A stretch of DNA of 64,000 nt from Acidithiobacillus ferrianus. GTDB lineage: Bacteria; Pseudomonadota; Gammaproteobacteria; Acidithiobacillales; Acidithiobacillaceae. Of this stretch, positions 1-9,353 are shown piece after piece. Both the position numbers and the translations under genes were made by a program. The notes under the pieces were generated by a model. It worked only from the letters and a program-made list of their open reading frames with translations. It was not told where the DNA came from and did no database searches. Each line of letters opens with the position of its first letter. Within the stretch, counting starts at the first letter, position 1. The stretch covers positions 1-64,000 of the forward strand of contig NZ_WNJL01000003.1 in the NCBI RefSeq assembly GCF_010378095.1, given 5' to 3'.

Positions 1-32
1 AAGCCGCGTAGCGGTGTCCGCTCGAACGAGGG

Positions 33-109
33 GTTCGCGGGCGCTGTGCGCCCAACACCCCGATGTTCGACACTCGCGCCCCGTTCGCGGGCGCACAGCG
101 CCCGCGAAC
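33..109 (-). other. Candidate integron recombination region (attI/attC-like inverted repeat)
   Basis: Positions 33-53 and 89-109 are perfect 21-bp reverse complements separated by 35 bases. Positions 83-109 form a second hairpin with 11-bp arms and a 5-base loop. On the minus strand, positions 56-50 read GTTGGGC, a match to the integron core GTTRRRY where IntI cuts. In integrons attI lies just upstream of intI and cassettes read away from it, so any array should extend left, beyond the window. I see no convincing RYYYAAC partner, so I cannot say whether this is attI, an attC or a chance hairpin. Confidence 0.45.
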
Positions 110-157
110 ATAATTTAGATTCCGCAACGCTACCACACATATATCGTCTAACGCAAC

Positions 158-1219
158 ATGAAAAATAACCAACATACTGTATCTACAAAGCACCGACCCT
201 TGCCTAAAAATTTAGGACAGCCTAAAATTTTCGGGATGGAAAATAGCCAAGCCACTCCCAGTACCCCGCCCAGACTCTTGGATCAAGTGCGCGCCCGGAT
301 CAGGGTGATGCACTACAGCATCCGTACCGAAGAGGCCTATACGGACTGGGCGCGCCGCTTTATTCTTTTTCACCACAAGCGGCACCCCAAAAACATGGGT
401 GCCGCCGAGGTGGAGGCCTTCCTGAGCCATCTCGCCACTGAACGCAGCGTCTCATCGTCTACCCAAAATCAGGCCAAGGCGGCGCTGCTCTTTCTCTACA
501 AGCAGGTTCTCGGCATCGACCTGCCCTGGCTGGATAACATCACCAGCGCCAAAGCTTCGCAGCACCTGCCCGTGGTGCTGACGCCAACGGAAACCCGCGC
601 CTTACTGCATGAACTCTCGGGTACGATATGGCTTGTTGCCAGCTTGTTGTATGGCACCGGCATGCGTTTACTGGAAGGATTACGCCTGCGCGTAAAAGAC
701 GTGGAGTTCGAGCGCCGCGAAATCATCATCCGAGATGGCAAGGGGGCTAAAGACCGGGTGACCGTCTTACCCGAAAACATTCTGCTACCCCTCAAAAAGC
801 AAATGGAAAAGGCCAAATTACTGCATGACACAGATTTAGAAAACGGTCTGGGGGTAGTCTTTATGCCGGATGCGCTGGCGGTGAAATATCCTTCCAGTGC
901 GCAATCCTGGGGCTGGCAATATGTGTTCCCGTCTCCGGCATTAAGTATTGATCCGCGCTTTGGGGCGCAAAGACGCCATCATATTTATGAGGCGACGGTA
1001 CAACGTGCCATTCGTACTGCGGCAAGCCGGGCCGGCATTGTAAAGCCGGTGACACCGCATGTGCTACGCCATTCATTCGCGACACACTTACTACAGGCGG
1101 GCTATGATATTCGTACCGTGCAGGAGCTCTTAGGCCACAAGGATGTCAATACCACGATGATTTATACCCACGTCCTGAACAAAGGCGGTCGTGGCGTTGT
1201 CAGCCCGCTGGATATGTAA
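158..1219 (+). CDS. intI: Integron integrase IntI (tyrosine recombinase)
   Basis: This site-specific tyrosine recombinase would insert and excise gene cassettes at attI and attC sites. The catalytic set is visible: Arg170 in GTGMRLLEG, His301 and Arg304 in HVLRHSFATH, His327 in LLGHKDV and Tyr336 in MIYTHV. Between roughly residues 232 and 260 it carries the extra segment (ALAVKYPSSAQSWGW) that separates IntI proteins from XerC/XerD, and it ends in the IntI-like VVSPLDM. From memory it is clearly colinear with IntI1. The first Met has no obvious Shine-Dalgarno; Met27 at position 236 would give a 327-residue protein closer to IntI1 at the N-terminus. The gene appears intact, and the att-like region lies immediately upstream. 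Confidence 0.93.
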   Translation: MKNNQHTVSTKHRPLPKNLGQPKIFGMENSQATPSTPPRLLDQVRARIRVMHYSIRTEEAYTDWARRFILFHHKRHPKNMGAAEVEAFLSHLATERSVSSSTQNQAKAALLFLYKQVLGIDLPWLDNITSAKASQHLPVVLTPTETRALLHELSGTIWLVASLLYGTGMRLLEGLRLRVKDVEFERREIIIRDGKGAKDRVTVLPENILLPLKKQMEKAKLLHDTDLENGLGVVFMPDALAVKYPSSAQSWGWQYVFPSPALSIDPRFGAQRRHHIYEATVQRAIRTAASRAGIVKPVTPHVLRHSFATHLLQAGYDIRTVQELLGHKDVNTTMIYTHVLNKGGRGVVSPLDM

Positions 1220-1240
1220 ACCATCCATAACCACCGCCCA

Positions 1241-1621
1241 TTACCGCCGCCAATAGGGCGCCAATAATAACGCTTCAGGCACCAGCGTTTTAATCGCCGC
1301 GGGAATTTCCAGCGTTAAACCAGGACGCGGGCGGATGCTGACCCACAATAAATTCATACGCATATTCAGGTCTGCAAAAACCACCCAGGAGCCGTAATGG
1401 TGCAATACGGCATTGATGATACGCAGGGTGTGCTGCTGGCGAATGCCGCTTTTCTGGCGGAGTCCGGGGAAGATCATACGGAAATCGGAGAGGAGATGGC
1501 CGGCATCGTCGCGGCTGGGGACTCTTTTCCAGAGGGGCTCGTCGGGTTGCAGACCGGCGAAGGCGGACGGCTTGAGGGCGGTCGATTCGAGAGATTTCAG
1601 CACCAGCGATGATGCAGACAT
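1241..1621 (-). CDS. Hypothetical protein, 126 aa
   Basis: I do not recognise this family. The start has a strong Shine-Dalgarno (GGAGAGGAGG) upstream of the ATG. The C-terminal half is regular and hydrophobic (HHYGSWVVFADLNMRMNLLW, then a proline-rich strand region ending APYWRR), so it looks like a small folded cytoplasmic protein. It has no signal peptide and no clear membrane segment. It runs convergently toward intI, with 21 bases between the two stops, and sits upstream of nothing else on its strand. Overlapping plus-strand frames here lack comparable start signals. The coding call rests on the ribosome-binding site and the length; the function is unknown. Confidence 0.6.
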   Translation of the reverse strand: MSASSLVLKSLESTALKPSAFAGLQPDEPLWKRVPSRDDAGHLLSDFRMIFPGLRQKSGIRQQHTLRIINAVLHHYGSWVVFADLNMRMNLLWVSIRPRPGLTLEIPAAIKTLVPEALLLAPYWRR

Positions 1622-1690
1622 GGAACCCTCCTCTCCTGCATAAGCGAGTCGCCCTCAGTCTGCCTGCTTCACTGCAGCGTGGCAAGACCC

Positions 1691-2212
1691 TCAGGCGTGG
1701 CGCGCGGCATCCGCTTCGATGATCCTGCGGGCCTCGGCCACGCTGGCCCAGTCCTTGAGTTTAACCCACTTGCCCGGCTCCAAGTCCTTGTAGTGCTCGA
1801 AGAAATGGCGGATCTGGTTGCGCAGGGGCTCGGGCAAATCGCTCACGTCCCGGATAGCGGAGTAAGCGGCGGCGACCTTGTCGTGGGGGACGGCGATGAT
1901 CTTGGCATCCATGCCTTTCTCGTCTTCCATCATCAGTACGCCGACCGGTCGGGCGCGGATCACGGCGCCTGGAGCGACGGGCTGGGGGGCCAGAACCAGA
2001 CAATCGGTGGGGTCACCATCGTCGGACAGGGTGTTGGGGATGAAACCGTAATTGAGCGGGTAGTGCATGGCGGTGAAGAGGAAACGATCAACCACGATGG
2101 CGCCGGATTCTTTGTCCAGTTCATATTTGACGGAGGAACCCTGGGGCACCTCGATCACGACATTGATGTCATCCGGCAGTGACTGGCCGGCCGGGATTTT
2201 TTTCAGATCCAT
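1691..2212 (-). CDS. ppa: Inorganic pyrophosphatase
   Basis: Soluble family I pyrophosphatase (173 aa) that hydrolyses PPi to two phosphates in the cytoplasm and so drives biosynthetic reactions. The family signature is visible as [10 protein letters not shown] around residues 63-72, with the metal-binding aspartates in place. KYELDKESG and the [12 protein letters not shown] segment are also typical. The length matches bacterial hexameric enzymes. The ATG is preceded by AAGGAG at good spacing. It follows kdsB on the same strand by about 20 bases and may be the last gene of the envelope operon. Confidence 0.95.
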   Translation of the reverse strand: MDLKKIPAGQSLPDDINVVIEVPQGSSVKYELDKESGAIVVDRFLFTAMHYPLNYGFIPNTLSDDGDPTDCLVLAPQPVAPGAVIRARPVGVLMMEDEKGMDAKIIAVPHDKVAAAYSAIRDVSDLPEPLRNQIRHFFEHYKDLEPGKWVKLKDWASVAEARRIIEADAARHA

Positions 2213-2233
2213 GTAAAAACTCCTTGGGGATGA

Positions 2234-2995
2234 TCAGGAAAAAAGGGGGCGCACGCGGTCGAGGTCGGCGGCGGTGTCCACACCCGCGACGGGCGCTTCT
2301 GCTGCGCAATATACCGCAATCCGTACGCCGCGCTCCAACGCGCGCATTTGCTCCAGCGATTCGATGGATTCCAGCGGACTGGCGGGCCAGGCGGCGTAGT
2401 CCTGCAAAAAAGCGTTGCGGTAGGCGTAGAGGCCGAGATGCCGCCACCAGATGCCTGGAGTCTGCGGCAAAACCTGCCCGCTACTCAGGGGGAAATGGCT
2501 GCGATCCCAGGGAATGGGGGCGCGGGAAAAATACCGGGCGTAGCCTTCGGCGTCGAGCACCAGCTTGACCGCATGGGGATCGGCCAGTTCATCCCAGTGG
2601 ATGATGGGGACGGCGGCGGTGGCCATCTGCCGCTGCGGGTGATCCAGCAGCAGTTGTGCGGTGGCGCACAGCAGGGCGGGCGTCATGCCCGGTTCGTCAC
2701 CTTGCAGGTTGACGATGACGGCGTTATCGGGCAGGTGCAGCAGGCGCGCGGCTTCCGCCAGGCGCTCGGTGCCACAGACATGCTCCGCGGCGGTCAACAG
2801 GGCTTCACCGCCATAGCTGCGGATGCAGTCCACCACTTCGGGGTGATCCGCGGCCACCACCACCCGCGCCGCGCCGCTTTCCAGCGCACGCCGCCGCACC
2901 TGCTCGATCATGGGGACACCGCCCACGTCCAGCAACACCTTGCGCGGCAGGCGGGTAGAGGCCAGCCGGGCGGGAATCAGGACGCAGAAGCTCAC
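2234..2995 (-). CDS. kdsB: 3-deoxy-manno-octulosonate cytidylyltransferase (CMP-Kdo synthetase)
   Basis: Activates Kdo with CTP to form CMP-Kdo, the donor for the inner core of LPS. The N-terminus IPARLASTRLPRKVL is the nucleotide-binding signature, and NLQGDEPGM around residue 97 holds the metal-binding Asp/Glu. The length (253 aa) is normal. The start is GTG, and GTGA overlaps the stop of the Trm112-like gene, which implies translational coupling. The neighbours lpxK and a WaaA-like gene support the LPS role. Confidence 0.94.
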   Translation of the reverse strand: MSFCVLIPARLASTRLPRKVLLDVGGVPMIEQVRRRALESGAARVVVAADHPEVVDCIRSYGGEALLTAAEHVCGTERLAEAARLLHLPDNAVIVNLQGDEPGMTPALLCATAQLLLDHPQRQMATAAVPIIHWDELADPHAVKLVLDAEGYARYFSRAPIPWDRSHFPLSSGQVLPQTPGIWWRHLGLYAYRNAFLQDYAAWPASPLESIESLEQMRALERGVRIAVYCAAEAPVAGVDTAADLDRVRPLFS

Positions 2996-3174
2996 GCGGG
3001 CTTGTCCTCGTAGGGCTTGGCTTCGTCAATGAGCAGCACCGGGATGTCGTCACGGATGGGATACTGCAGGTGGCAGCGCGAACAGCACAGGGCCTGACGC
3101 TGGGCGCAGGGTTGCAGACTGCCCTTGCATTGCGGGCAGGCGAGCAGGTCCAGCAGGTGGTGGTCAATACTCAT
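2992..3174 (-). CDS. Trm112/YcaR-family zinc-ribbon protein
   Basis: A 60-residue protein starting [22 protein letters not shown] and CSRC (CxxC pairs about 17 residues apart) form a zinc ribbon, followed by YPIRDDIPVLL, the standard end of the Trm112/UPF0434 family. The family is commonly encoded between lpxK and kdsB in proteobacteria, and that order is kept here. Eukaryotic Trm112 activates methyltransferases; the bacterial role is not established. The ATG overlaps the lpxK stop by one base (TGATG). Longer upstream readings of this frame would run through lpxK and are not supported. Confidence 0.88.
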   Translation of the reverse strand: MSIDHHLLDLLACPQCKGSLQPCAQRQALCCSRCHLQYPIRDDIPVLLIDEAKPYEDKPA

Positions 3175-4172
3175 CAGCTTCTCCAGGGCAGCAATGATTG
3201 CTCCAGCCAGGGCTGAAATGAGGGCTCCAGCTCCGCTTCGATGCGCAGGGTCCAGTCGTCGGCCTGCGCGAACTCCCGGCATTTTACGGCATCCTTGGCG
3301 GTCATGACGAGGGGGCGGGGCAAATGGGCGATGTCGCTGGCGCAAAAGGGGTGGTGGTCGGGGAAAAATCGGGGGACAGGGAGGGCACCCAGGTCCTTCA
3401 GGCTGGCGACAAAACGCTGCGGGCGGGCGATGCCGGTAGCTGCCGTTACGTGCTGTCCCTGCAGACTGTCGAGACTGCGAGAGCGGCCTGGATCGTTGAC
3501 GGCGACGAGGTCCTTGGGCTGGATGCGGAAAAGAAAACGGGGCGGCCCGTTGCGCTCCGGGATGGCTGCTGCGGCGGCGGCATCCATGAGCCAGGCGTCG
3601 GCATGAAGCATGGCGTCCGGGCACTCGCGCAGAGGGCCGGCAGGGAGGCAGTGGCCATTACCCAAAGGGCGTGGACCGGAAAGCACCAGCAGACGCAGGC
3701 TGGGTTGCAGGGCGAGGTGCTGGAAGCCGTCATCCAGTAGCGCGAGGTTATAACCATCCGCTGCCGCCGCGGCGATGGCGCGATGGCGGTCGGGGCAAAG
3801 ATAAACCGCTTGAGTCTGTTCCTGTTCCTGCGCCAGCAACAAGGGTTCATCCCCGGCCTGTTGGGGGCTGTCGTCGCGTCGCACCCGATAGGGCCAGTGC
3901 GGAGGCCGGGCACCATAGCCACGGCTGATGATGGCCACCCGCCAGCCTGCTACCGTGAGTTGCCGCGCCAGCACCGCCACCAGTGGCGTTTTACCGCTGC
4001 CCCCCACGCCCAGATTACCGACGACAATGGTGGGAATGGGCGCTGCCCTGCCCTGTATGTGCCGCCGTCGCCACCGCGCCACCTTGCCGGTGAGCGCCCC
4101 CAGAGGCCGCAAGGCGGTGGCCAGTGCCCCACCCTCCTGCCATTGCTGCTCCAGGATCTGGCGCAGGGTCAC
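3174..4172 (-). CDS. lpxK: Tetraacyldisaccharide 4'-kinase
   Basis: Phosphorylates the 4' position of the lipid A disaccharide at the inner face of the cytoplasmic membrane. The Walker A loop is visible as [15 protein letters not shown] around residues 51-65, a family hallmark, followed by ISRGYGA. The length of 332 aa is typical. It is embedded between a WaaA-like gene (4-base overlap) and the Trm112-like gene (1-base overlap), an arrangement that predicts a single mRNA for lipid A/Kdo assembly. Confidence 0.94.
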   Translation of the reverse strand: MTLRQILEQQWQEGGALATALRPLGALTGKVARWRRRHIQGRAAPIPTIVVGNLGVGGSGKTPLVAVLARQLTVAGWRVAIISRGYGARPPHWPYRVRRDDSPQQAGDEPLLLAQEQEQTQAVYLCPDRHRAIAAAAADGYNLALLDDGFQHLALQPSLRLLVLSGPRPLGNGHCLPAGPLRECPDAMLHADAWLMDAAAAAAIPERNGPPRFLFRIQPKDLVAVNDPGRSRSLDSLQGQHVTAATGIARPQRFVASLKDLGALPVPRFFPDHHPFCASDIAHLPRPLVMTAKDAVKCREFAQADDWTLRIEAELEPSFQPWLEQSLLPWRS

Positions 4173-5314
4173 CAGTCAAAAACCCGCTGTAAAAATTCCG
4201 GCAGGCGTTCGCCCGCATGGCGGCGTTCCTGCCAGAAAATGCGCCGGGTGGCGTCGCCGCGCTGGCGAGCGGCCATCACATCCCCGCGCAGGGCTTGCCA
4301 GTGGCCGAGAATTTGCGCGGGGTCCTCCAGAGTGAGGATGGTGTCCGCATCCAATTGCTCGACGGCATTCAAGATCACGCCGGGGCTGACGCTGATGGGC
4401 CGGGAGCCGGCGTAGACCTGCCACTGCAACAGCGGAGATGCCGTCTGTAGATGCACCGCCTGCGCCGCCGCCGCCAGTGCCGGATACCAGCGATCCGCAT
4501 CGACGACGATCACCGATCCGGCGGGCAGGGGCGTGCGCCGCCACTGGGAAAGACCGGGCAAATCCGCAGGCGCGTCCGTACCCCCCAGAAACAGGAGTCC
4601 CTGCCGGGACAAAGGCGAAGCGGCCCAGGCGCTTCGCCATCCGGCCCATTGCGCGGCGTCCAGCCCCTGTATCCACCACAGCGGACCGTCCTCCGTACCA
4701 CGGACCATGGCGCGGAAGTTGGGGTCTACCTGGGCGATCGTGAACAAGGTGCTGAAATCCACAGGGTCCTGCACGGGCGCGGCAAGTCCGCACCCCGTCC
4801 ATGCTTCCGCCTGGCGAATGTCCCGCGGGTAGATGGCCTCGACCAGCGTTGGGACATGCGGACCAGGTTCCGCCGCCATCAACACCGAAGGTATCTCCGC
4901 TCGCCCCAAAGCAGCGGCAAGCCGTGGCCTGGGCGCACGGCCCAGTGCCAGATAACGCAGGGGCGTCAGCCGTTCCAGCATGCGTTCGACCGCCCGGGGA
5001 TGATCGCAGGGTCCAAAACCATAGCCAAACCGCTCAACCCCCGTCGTGTATTGCTCCAGGAGGGCCGGGTACTCCGTCTCGAAAGTCATCACCATGCGCA
5101 GGTCGCGGCGTGTTTCGGCCATGGCTTTCGCCAATTCGATGCCGAGACGTTGCGGGTCGGCATCGCTGAAACTCTGCATCCACAGGATCGGTCCACGATC
5201 ACCCGGCGCCTTGATCCAGCCCCAACGGGCGTTGGCCTGGGCCTTGCGCCCGGCGCGGACATCCTGCCAACTGGCCCAGCGTGCCCGCAACAAGCCGCTT
5301 TCGTAATACATCAT
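4169..5314 (-). CDS. Divergent WaaA/KdtA-like (Kdo transferase-related) protein
   Basis: The 381-aa product has the layout of a GT-B glycosyltransferase related to Kdo transferase WaaA: an N-terminal half with a strand-helix segment ([18 protein letters not shown]) and a segment [16 protein letters not shown] that aligns by eye with the EtElWPnll region of WaaA. The C-terminal half ([18 protein letters not shown], then [14 protein letters not shown]) is much less conserved than usual. There is no clear N-terminal membrane anchor. Its position beside lpxK and kdsB supports a role in transferring Kdo or another sugar to lipid A. Whether it is the cell's functional Kdo transferase or a degenerate relative cannot be settled from sequence alone. 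Confidence 0.6.
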   Translation of the reverse strand: MMYYESGLLRARWASWQDVRAGRKAQANARWGWIKAPGDRGPILWMQSFSDADPQRLGIELAKAMAETRRDLRMVMTFETEYPALLEQYTTGVERFGYGFGPCDHPRAVERMLERLTPLRYLALGRAPRPRLAAALGRAEIPSVLMAAEPGPHVPTLVEAIYPRDIRQAEAWTGCGLAAPVQDPVDFSTLFTIAQVDPNFRAMVRGTEDGPLWWIQGLDAAQWAGWRSAWAASPLSRQGLLFLGGTDAPADLPGLSQWRRTPLPAGSVIVVDADRWYPALAAAAQAVHLQTASPLLQWQVYAGSRPISVSPGVILNAVEQLDADTILTLEDPAQILGHWQALRGDVMAARQRGDATRRIFWQERRHAGERLPEFLQRVFDW

Positions 5315-5329
5315 GATGTCCCGTCTTTT

Positions 5330-5998
5330 CTAATCAAGGCGGCCGACCCGCGCATCGGCACGTTGCCGCAAGCCGATCATGGTCGCCTCCAGCGCCCGCT
5401 GCGAAGCGATCAGGGTATCCGTATCGGCGTCGCGGGGTATCCGTACCGGCTCTCCCCAGAGGACCACCACCCGTGCCCCCGGCAAGGGCAGCAGAAAGCC
5501 ATCCCAACTGGCGAAGCGTTTTGCCCATCGTGCCGAATAGGTGACCGGCACGATGGGCAGACCAGACATGCGCGCCAGTTCGACAACCCCTTCTTGCAGA
5601 ACCTCACGAGGCCCGCGCGGACCATCGGGGGAGATGGCCAGGTCGTACCCCGCATGGGCGGCCCGCAGCATCCCCCGGGCGCCCCTGACCGCCCCGCGCT
5701 TCGTGGAACCGCGCACCGCGCCGTAACCCCAGTGCGCCATGGTGGCGGCGATTAGTTCGCCATCTCGATGCTCACTGATGAGAATTTTTATCCTGCGTCC
5801 GCCCACCCGCCAATAAGCCTGGGCAACCATGACACCCCGCCCATGCCAGAAGGCCAGCAGGAAAGGCTGTCCGGCCTCGATCAGGGCGCGTACGCCGGCA
5901 TCCCCCTCCTCCTGCCAACGCACACTCAGAGCGATACCTTTGATGATATAAGCCGCCAGTGCGGCCACTGCGCGCAACCAACGTCCTTCCAATCGCAC
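5330..5998 (-). CDS. Lysophospholipid acyltransferase family protein (DUF374)
   Basis: This 222-aa protein belongs to the DUF374 branch of the LPLAT superfamily. The acyltransferase histidine motif appears as FWHGRGVMVAQ near residue 50, and the second conserved block is ISPDGPRGPREVLQEG near residue 122. Residues ISEHRDGELIA between them are also typical. The start is GTG, four bases after the exbD stop. In proteobacteria such genes often sit near waaA and lpxK and are thought to acylate lipid A or a related envelope lipid. The exact substrate is unknown. Confidence 0.8.
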   Translation of the reverse strand: MRLEGRWLRAVAALAAYIIKGIALSVRWQEEGDAGVRALIEAGQPFLLAFWHGRGVMVAQAYWRVGGRRIKILISEHRDGELIAATMAHWGYGAVRGSTKRGAVRGARGMLRAAHAGYDLAISPDGPRGPREVLQEGVVELARMSGLPIVPVTYSARWAKRFASWDGFLLPLPGARVVVLWGEPVRIPRDADTDTLIASQRALEATMIGLRQRADARVGRLD

Positions 5999-6001
5999 AG
6001 G

Positions 6002-6406
6002 TCAGTGATTGCTCAGGGTCGCAAAACTGATGCGGGTGAGGCCCGCCGCCTGCGCCGCATCCAGGACATCGATGACATATTGTTGGGTCGCATTTTTGTC
6101 CGCGCGCAGAACAATCACCCGTTGAGGGTCCTTGGCCGCGAGTACTTTAAGCCGTCTGGCCAGATCACGCATGCTCACGACATGCTTGTCCATACGCACC
6201 TGACCGCTAGCGCTGAGGTCGATGGTGATAGGTGTCTTGGGTTCACCAGCGGCGGCCTGCTGGGCTTTGGGCAATTGCATGGAGAGATGGGATTGGTGCA
6301 CGAAGCTGCTGGTGACCATGAAGAACAGCAGCAACACCAGCACGATATCCACCATGGAGATCACATTGATCTCCGGCTCCTCGCTCACCCGCGGGCGCAG
6401 ATTCAT
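6002..6406 (-). CDS. exbD: ExbD/TolR-family biopolymer transport protein
   Basis: Periplasm-facing partner of the ExbB proton channel, which energises TonB- or Tol-dependent outer-membrane processes. It has a short cytoplasmic N-terminus, one membrane helix at about residues 15-35 (ISMVDIVLVLLLFFMVTSSF) carrying the conserved Asp20, and then a periplasmic domain ending in a swapped-strand motif (VIDVLDAAQAAGLTRISFAT). The 134-aa length is normal. The start overlaps the exbB stop by four bases. A TonB-dependent receptor lies far away at 58870-61233 in this window, but a link is only inferred. Confidence 0.9.
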   Translation of the reverse strand: MNLRPRVSEEPEINVISMVDIVLVLLLFFMVTSSFVHQSHLSMQLPKAQQAAAGEPKTPITIDLSASGQVRMDKHVVSMRDLARRLKVLAAKDPQRVIVLRADKNATQQYVIDVLDAAQAAGLTRISFATLSNH

Positions 6407-7023
6407 TGGGCGCCCCCACCCACAAGCAGATTCACCAGTTTCAGGGCCTCTTTTTCGATCGCCAGGACCAGTACATCGACCCGTCCCTTGAAATAGCGGT
6501 AGAACATCAGACTGGGGATAGCGACGATGAGGCCGCTGGCGGTGGTAATCAATGCTTCGGAAATACCGCCCGCCAAGGCTTTGGGGTCACCCGCGCCCAC
6601 CATTCCGATGGCGGCGAAAGCGTGCATGATGCCAAACACGGTGCCCAGTAATCCCAGCAACGGCGCGACGCCAGCGATGCTGCCGAGAAAGTTGAGGTAG
6701 CGATCCAGATGGGCCACCTCGTGGCGACCGCTCTCCTCCACGACTTCCTTGATCACCTCGCGCGGCTGTCCGACTTGCTGCAGGGCAACCAGCATCATCC
6801 GCGCCAACGGCGTATCGTTCTCGTACAACACCTTGACCGCCTGCTGCACCTTACCCGCTTCGATCAGATCGCCCGCCCGCGCCGCCAGATCGGCAGGGGC
6901 GATACGTGCGCGCCGTAACACCCAGAACCGGTTACCCACAATGGCCAGAGATACTATCGCCAACAAGATGAGGATGGGCAAGACGAAACCGCCCAGTTGA
7001 AATAATTCCAGCAAGTCCCGCAC
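6403..7023 (-). CDS. exbB: MotA/TolQ/ExbB proton channel family protein
   Basis: Forms the pentameric proton channel of the ExbBD motor. Three membrane spans are visible: LGGFVLPILILLAIVSLAIVG near the N-terminus, a central span GSIAGVAPLLGLLGTVFGIM, and ALITTASGLIVAIPSLMFY. I chose the GTG at 7023 because GGAGG lies four bases upstream and because the further-upstream reading adds residues not expected in the family; the result is 206 aa. It is first in the leftward envelope operon, overlapping exbD by ATGA. Confidence 0.88.
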   Translation of the reverse strand: MRDLLELFQLGGFVLPILILLAIVSLAIVGNRFWVLRRARIAPADLAARAGDLIEAGKVQQAVKVLYENDTPLARMMLVALQQVGQPREVIKEVVEESGRHEVAHLDRYLNFLGSIAGVAPLLGLLGTVFGIMHAFAAIGMVGAGDPKALAGGISEALITTASGLIVAIPSLMFYRYFKGRVDVLVLAIEKEALKLVNLLVGGGAQ

Positions 7024-7145
7024 ACCACCTCCAGAACCGATTCGATATAGACGAAGCAGGAATATAACATATCGGTCGGGAAACGGCAGTGACACCCCGT
7101 GAACGCGGTGATTTCAGCGGCGGCTGATTCACGAATCGGGGCGGT

Positions 7146-9353
7146 TCAAGAAACGGGTTGCCAATAGGCGGGTAGCGGCGGCGCGGCGGGGTATAAGTGT
7201 CCGGCACGCCAGGTCCATGTCCCGGTTTTACCCTCTCCCAGATAAAACAACTGCGCGTGCGTGGCCGACTTCAGAGCGGTCCTTTCCACAAGTCCCAGGC
7301 TGGCAGGGGCGAAAATGGCTTGTACGCGGTGCAGTACAGGGCGTTGCTCCGCCGCGAGGTGATGTACCGTCTCGGCGTCGGCATCACCCAGAAAAAGCAG
7401 GTCGGGGCCAACGCCCCAGGTCGCGACACAAGGTTGGATCGGCATCCTCAAGCTGAGGAAATGCACTTCGGAGGGTACGAGCCCCCCGGCCCGGCAATAG
7501 CTGAGAGCGGAGGGTCCTCCGGGGTAATCGCGGGTGCCGACGGGCCACCATTGGCGGACAACGGCGGGTAGCGGCCGGGGCGCGGAAATATCGCTGCGCA
7601 GCCACGCATCCACCCGCGTCACACCCCGCTGGCGCAGAACCGCTGTAAGCGCAAGGCCACCGACGCGGCGGCTGGCCGCAGTCCAGAGATTCGCCGAAAA
7701 AATACCTGTGTGTGCCCCTTTCTGCCAGAACAGCAGCATGCCCGAACCCGCATCCAGCGCACGCAATTCCAGGTCAGCGCTCCCTCCGGCGGGGATCAGC
7801 AGCGACACCATGCCCAGAAAGGCCAGCGGCCGTCCCGGCCAGCCCGCAGGCAGAAAAAAGATACCGAGTCCCAACGCGGCCGCCAGCAAGGCCCAGGGGC
7901 GCCCCGTGCCGGTACTGACCTGCGCGAAAGGGATGCGCAGCAAAAGGCGTAGCAACGCCGTCACCGCCTCCATTTCCAGGGCCGCCAGGTGAAAGAGCAA
8001 GCGGCTGAGGAATTCCAGATCCAGCAGCGCAAACCATGCGCCCAGCAAGGCGAGGGGCACCGCCAAAAATTCAACCAGTGGAATCACCACCACATTGGCC
8101 AGCGGCGAGACCAGGGAAACCTGCCCGAAAAAGCCCGCCAGCAGCGGCGTCAACGCGATGAAAACCGCCCATTGGCTGCGCAAGAGCGCACGCCAGCCCC
8201 CTTCGCCATAGCCAACGGCCACCAGCGCCGCCACCGCGCCCAAAGACAGCCAAAAGCCGACATCCACCAACGCGCCGGGGTTTCCCAGAGCGATGAACAG
8301 GGCCGCCAGGGACAAGCCCTGCCAAGCATTGCTGGAGCGCCCCAGCAGATGGGCGAGAGCGGCCGCCGTGATCATCCAGGCGGCGCGCTCGCCGGGGATT
8401 TGCATACCGGCAAAGCTGGCATAGGCCCAGGCCGCCGGGAGACTGCAGAAGACACCCACCGTCTGCATCGGCCAGCGAGCGACCAGCCACGGAATGCGCC
8501 GCCACAACCATTGACTGAGCCACAGGGCCAATCCTGCCACCACCACCACATGGGAACCGGAGATCACTAGCAAGTGGGCGGTACCCGTGTCCCGATAAAT
8601 TTGCCAGGTCGACGCCGGAAGCTGGTTGCCGACACCAATGCTGAGGGCCTGCACGAAGCCCGCGGCCTCGCGGTCCAGCGCCATGTTGCTGGCCTGGAGC
8701 ACCGCCTCGCGGGCCGCCGCGATATGATCCCGCGGATTCCAGCGGGAAACCGGTAACGGCCGGCCATCCTGCACGCGCGCCACACCGCCCTCCCCGGCCC
8801 AAAAACGCTGCCGGGCACGGTCCGCAAAAGGGCTGCCGGGCAGACTCGCCAAGGCTTCGCTGCGCAGATCCAGGCGCCAGCGCTGACCCACCACGGGAAC
8901 TTCCGGAAGGTTACCGTGAATGAGCAGGGTGGCAGGCCGATCGCCCGCAGGCATACCCCGCGACCAGCGTTCCGGCGTCAACCGAAAGCGATATTCCCGA
9001 CCCCCCCATTGGGGTATGGAGGCGACACGCCCCTCAACCCTGAAGCGCTGATCCACCGGCCAGTGTACGGCAAGGCGCAGATCGGCTTGCCAGACGCCCC
9101 AGGCAAAAGCCGCCGCCGCCACAGCCAGCAGGAGAGCCGGCCGCCATTTCCAGACCAGCGGCAGCGCGAGAAGCGCCAGAGAAAGTGGTATCCATAAGGT
9201 GGGCAATTGCCGAAAACTGTGAAAAAACCCCAGCCCCAGTCCGGCGGCGATGACCACCAGCGGCAAAGACGGCCAGGAGTTGGCCCACGGCAACGGCTTG
9301 GCTACACTAGCCCCCTTACGATCCAGGAAATATCGCATTGCGCCTACCTGCAT
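7146..9353 (-). CDS. comEC: DNA internalisation competence protein ComEC/Rec2 family
   Basis: Predicted inner-membrane channel for uptake of single-stranded DNA during transformation. At 735 aa it has an N-terminal membrane pair and OB-like DUF4131 region, a central Competence domain (GTAHLLVISGSHVVVVAGLA, then IPGERAAWM and many helices to about residue 510), and a C-terminal beta-lactamase-fold region starting LELRALDAGSGM. The metal-binding HxHxDH signature expected in that last domain is not present. The start may be the ATG at 9338 rather than 9353. Its 5' end overlaps the divergent DUF2062 gene by up to 16 bases. Confidence 0.87.
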   Translation of the reverse strand: MQVGAMRYFLDRKGASVAKPLPWANSWPSLPLVVIAAGLGLGFFHSFRQLPTLWIPLSLALLALPLVWKWRPALLLAVAAAAFAWGVWQADLRLAVHWPVDQRFRVEGRVASIPQWGGREYRFRLTPERWSRGMPAGDRPATLLIHGNLPEVPVVGQRWRLDLRSEALASLPGSPFADRARQRFWAGEGGVARVQDGRPLPVSRWNPRDHIAAAREAVLQASNMALDREAAGFVQALSIGVGNQLPASTWQIYRDTGTAHLLVISGSHVVVVAGLALWLSQWLWRRIPWLVARWPMQTVGVFCSLPAAWAYASFAGMQIPGERAAWMITAAALAHLLGRSSNAWQGLSLAALFIALGNPGALVDVGFWLSLGAVAALVAVGYGEGGWRALLRSQWAVFIALTPLLAGFFGQVSLVSPLANVVVIPLVEFLAVPLALLGAWFALLDLEFLSRLLFHLAALEMEAVTALLRLLLRIPFAQVSTGTGRPWALLAAALGLGIFFLPAGWPGRPLAFLGMVSLLIPAGGSADLELRALDAGSGMLLFWQKGAHTGIFSANLWTAASRRVGGLALTAVLRQRGVTRVDAWLRSDISAPRPLPAVVRQWWPVGTRDYPGGPSALSYCRAGGLVPSEVHFLSLRMPIQPCVATWGVGPDLLFLGDADAETVHHLAAEQRPVLHRVQAIFAPASLGLVERTALKSATHAQLFYLGEGKTGTWTWRAGHLYPAAPPLPAYWQPVS

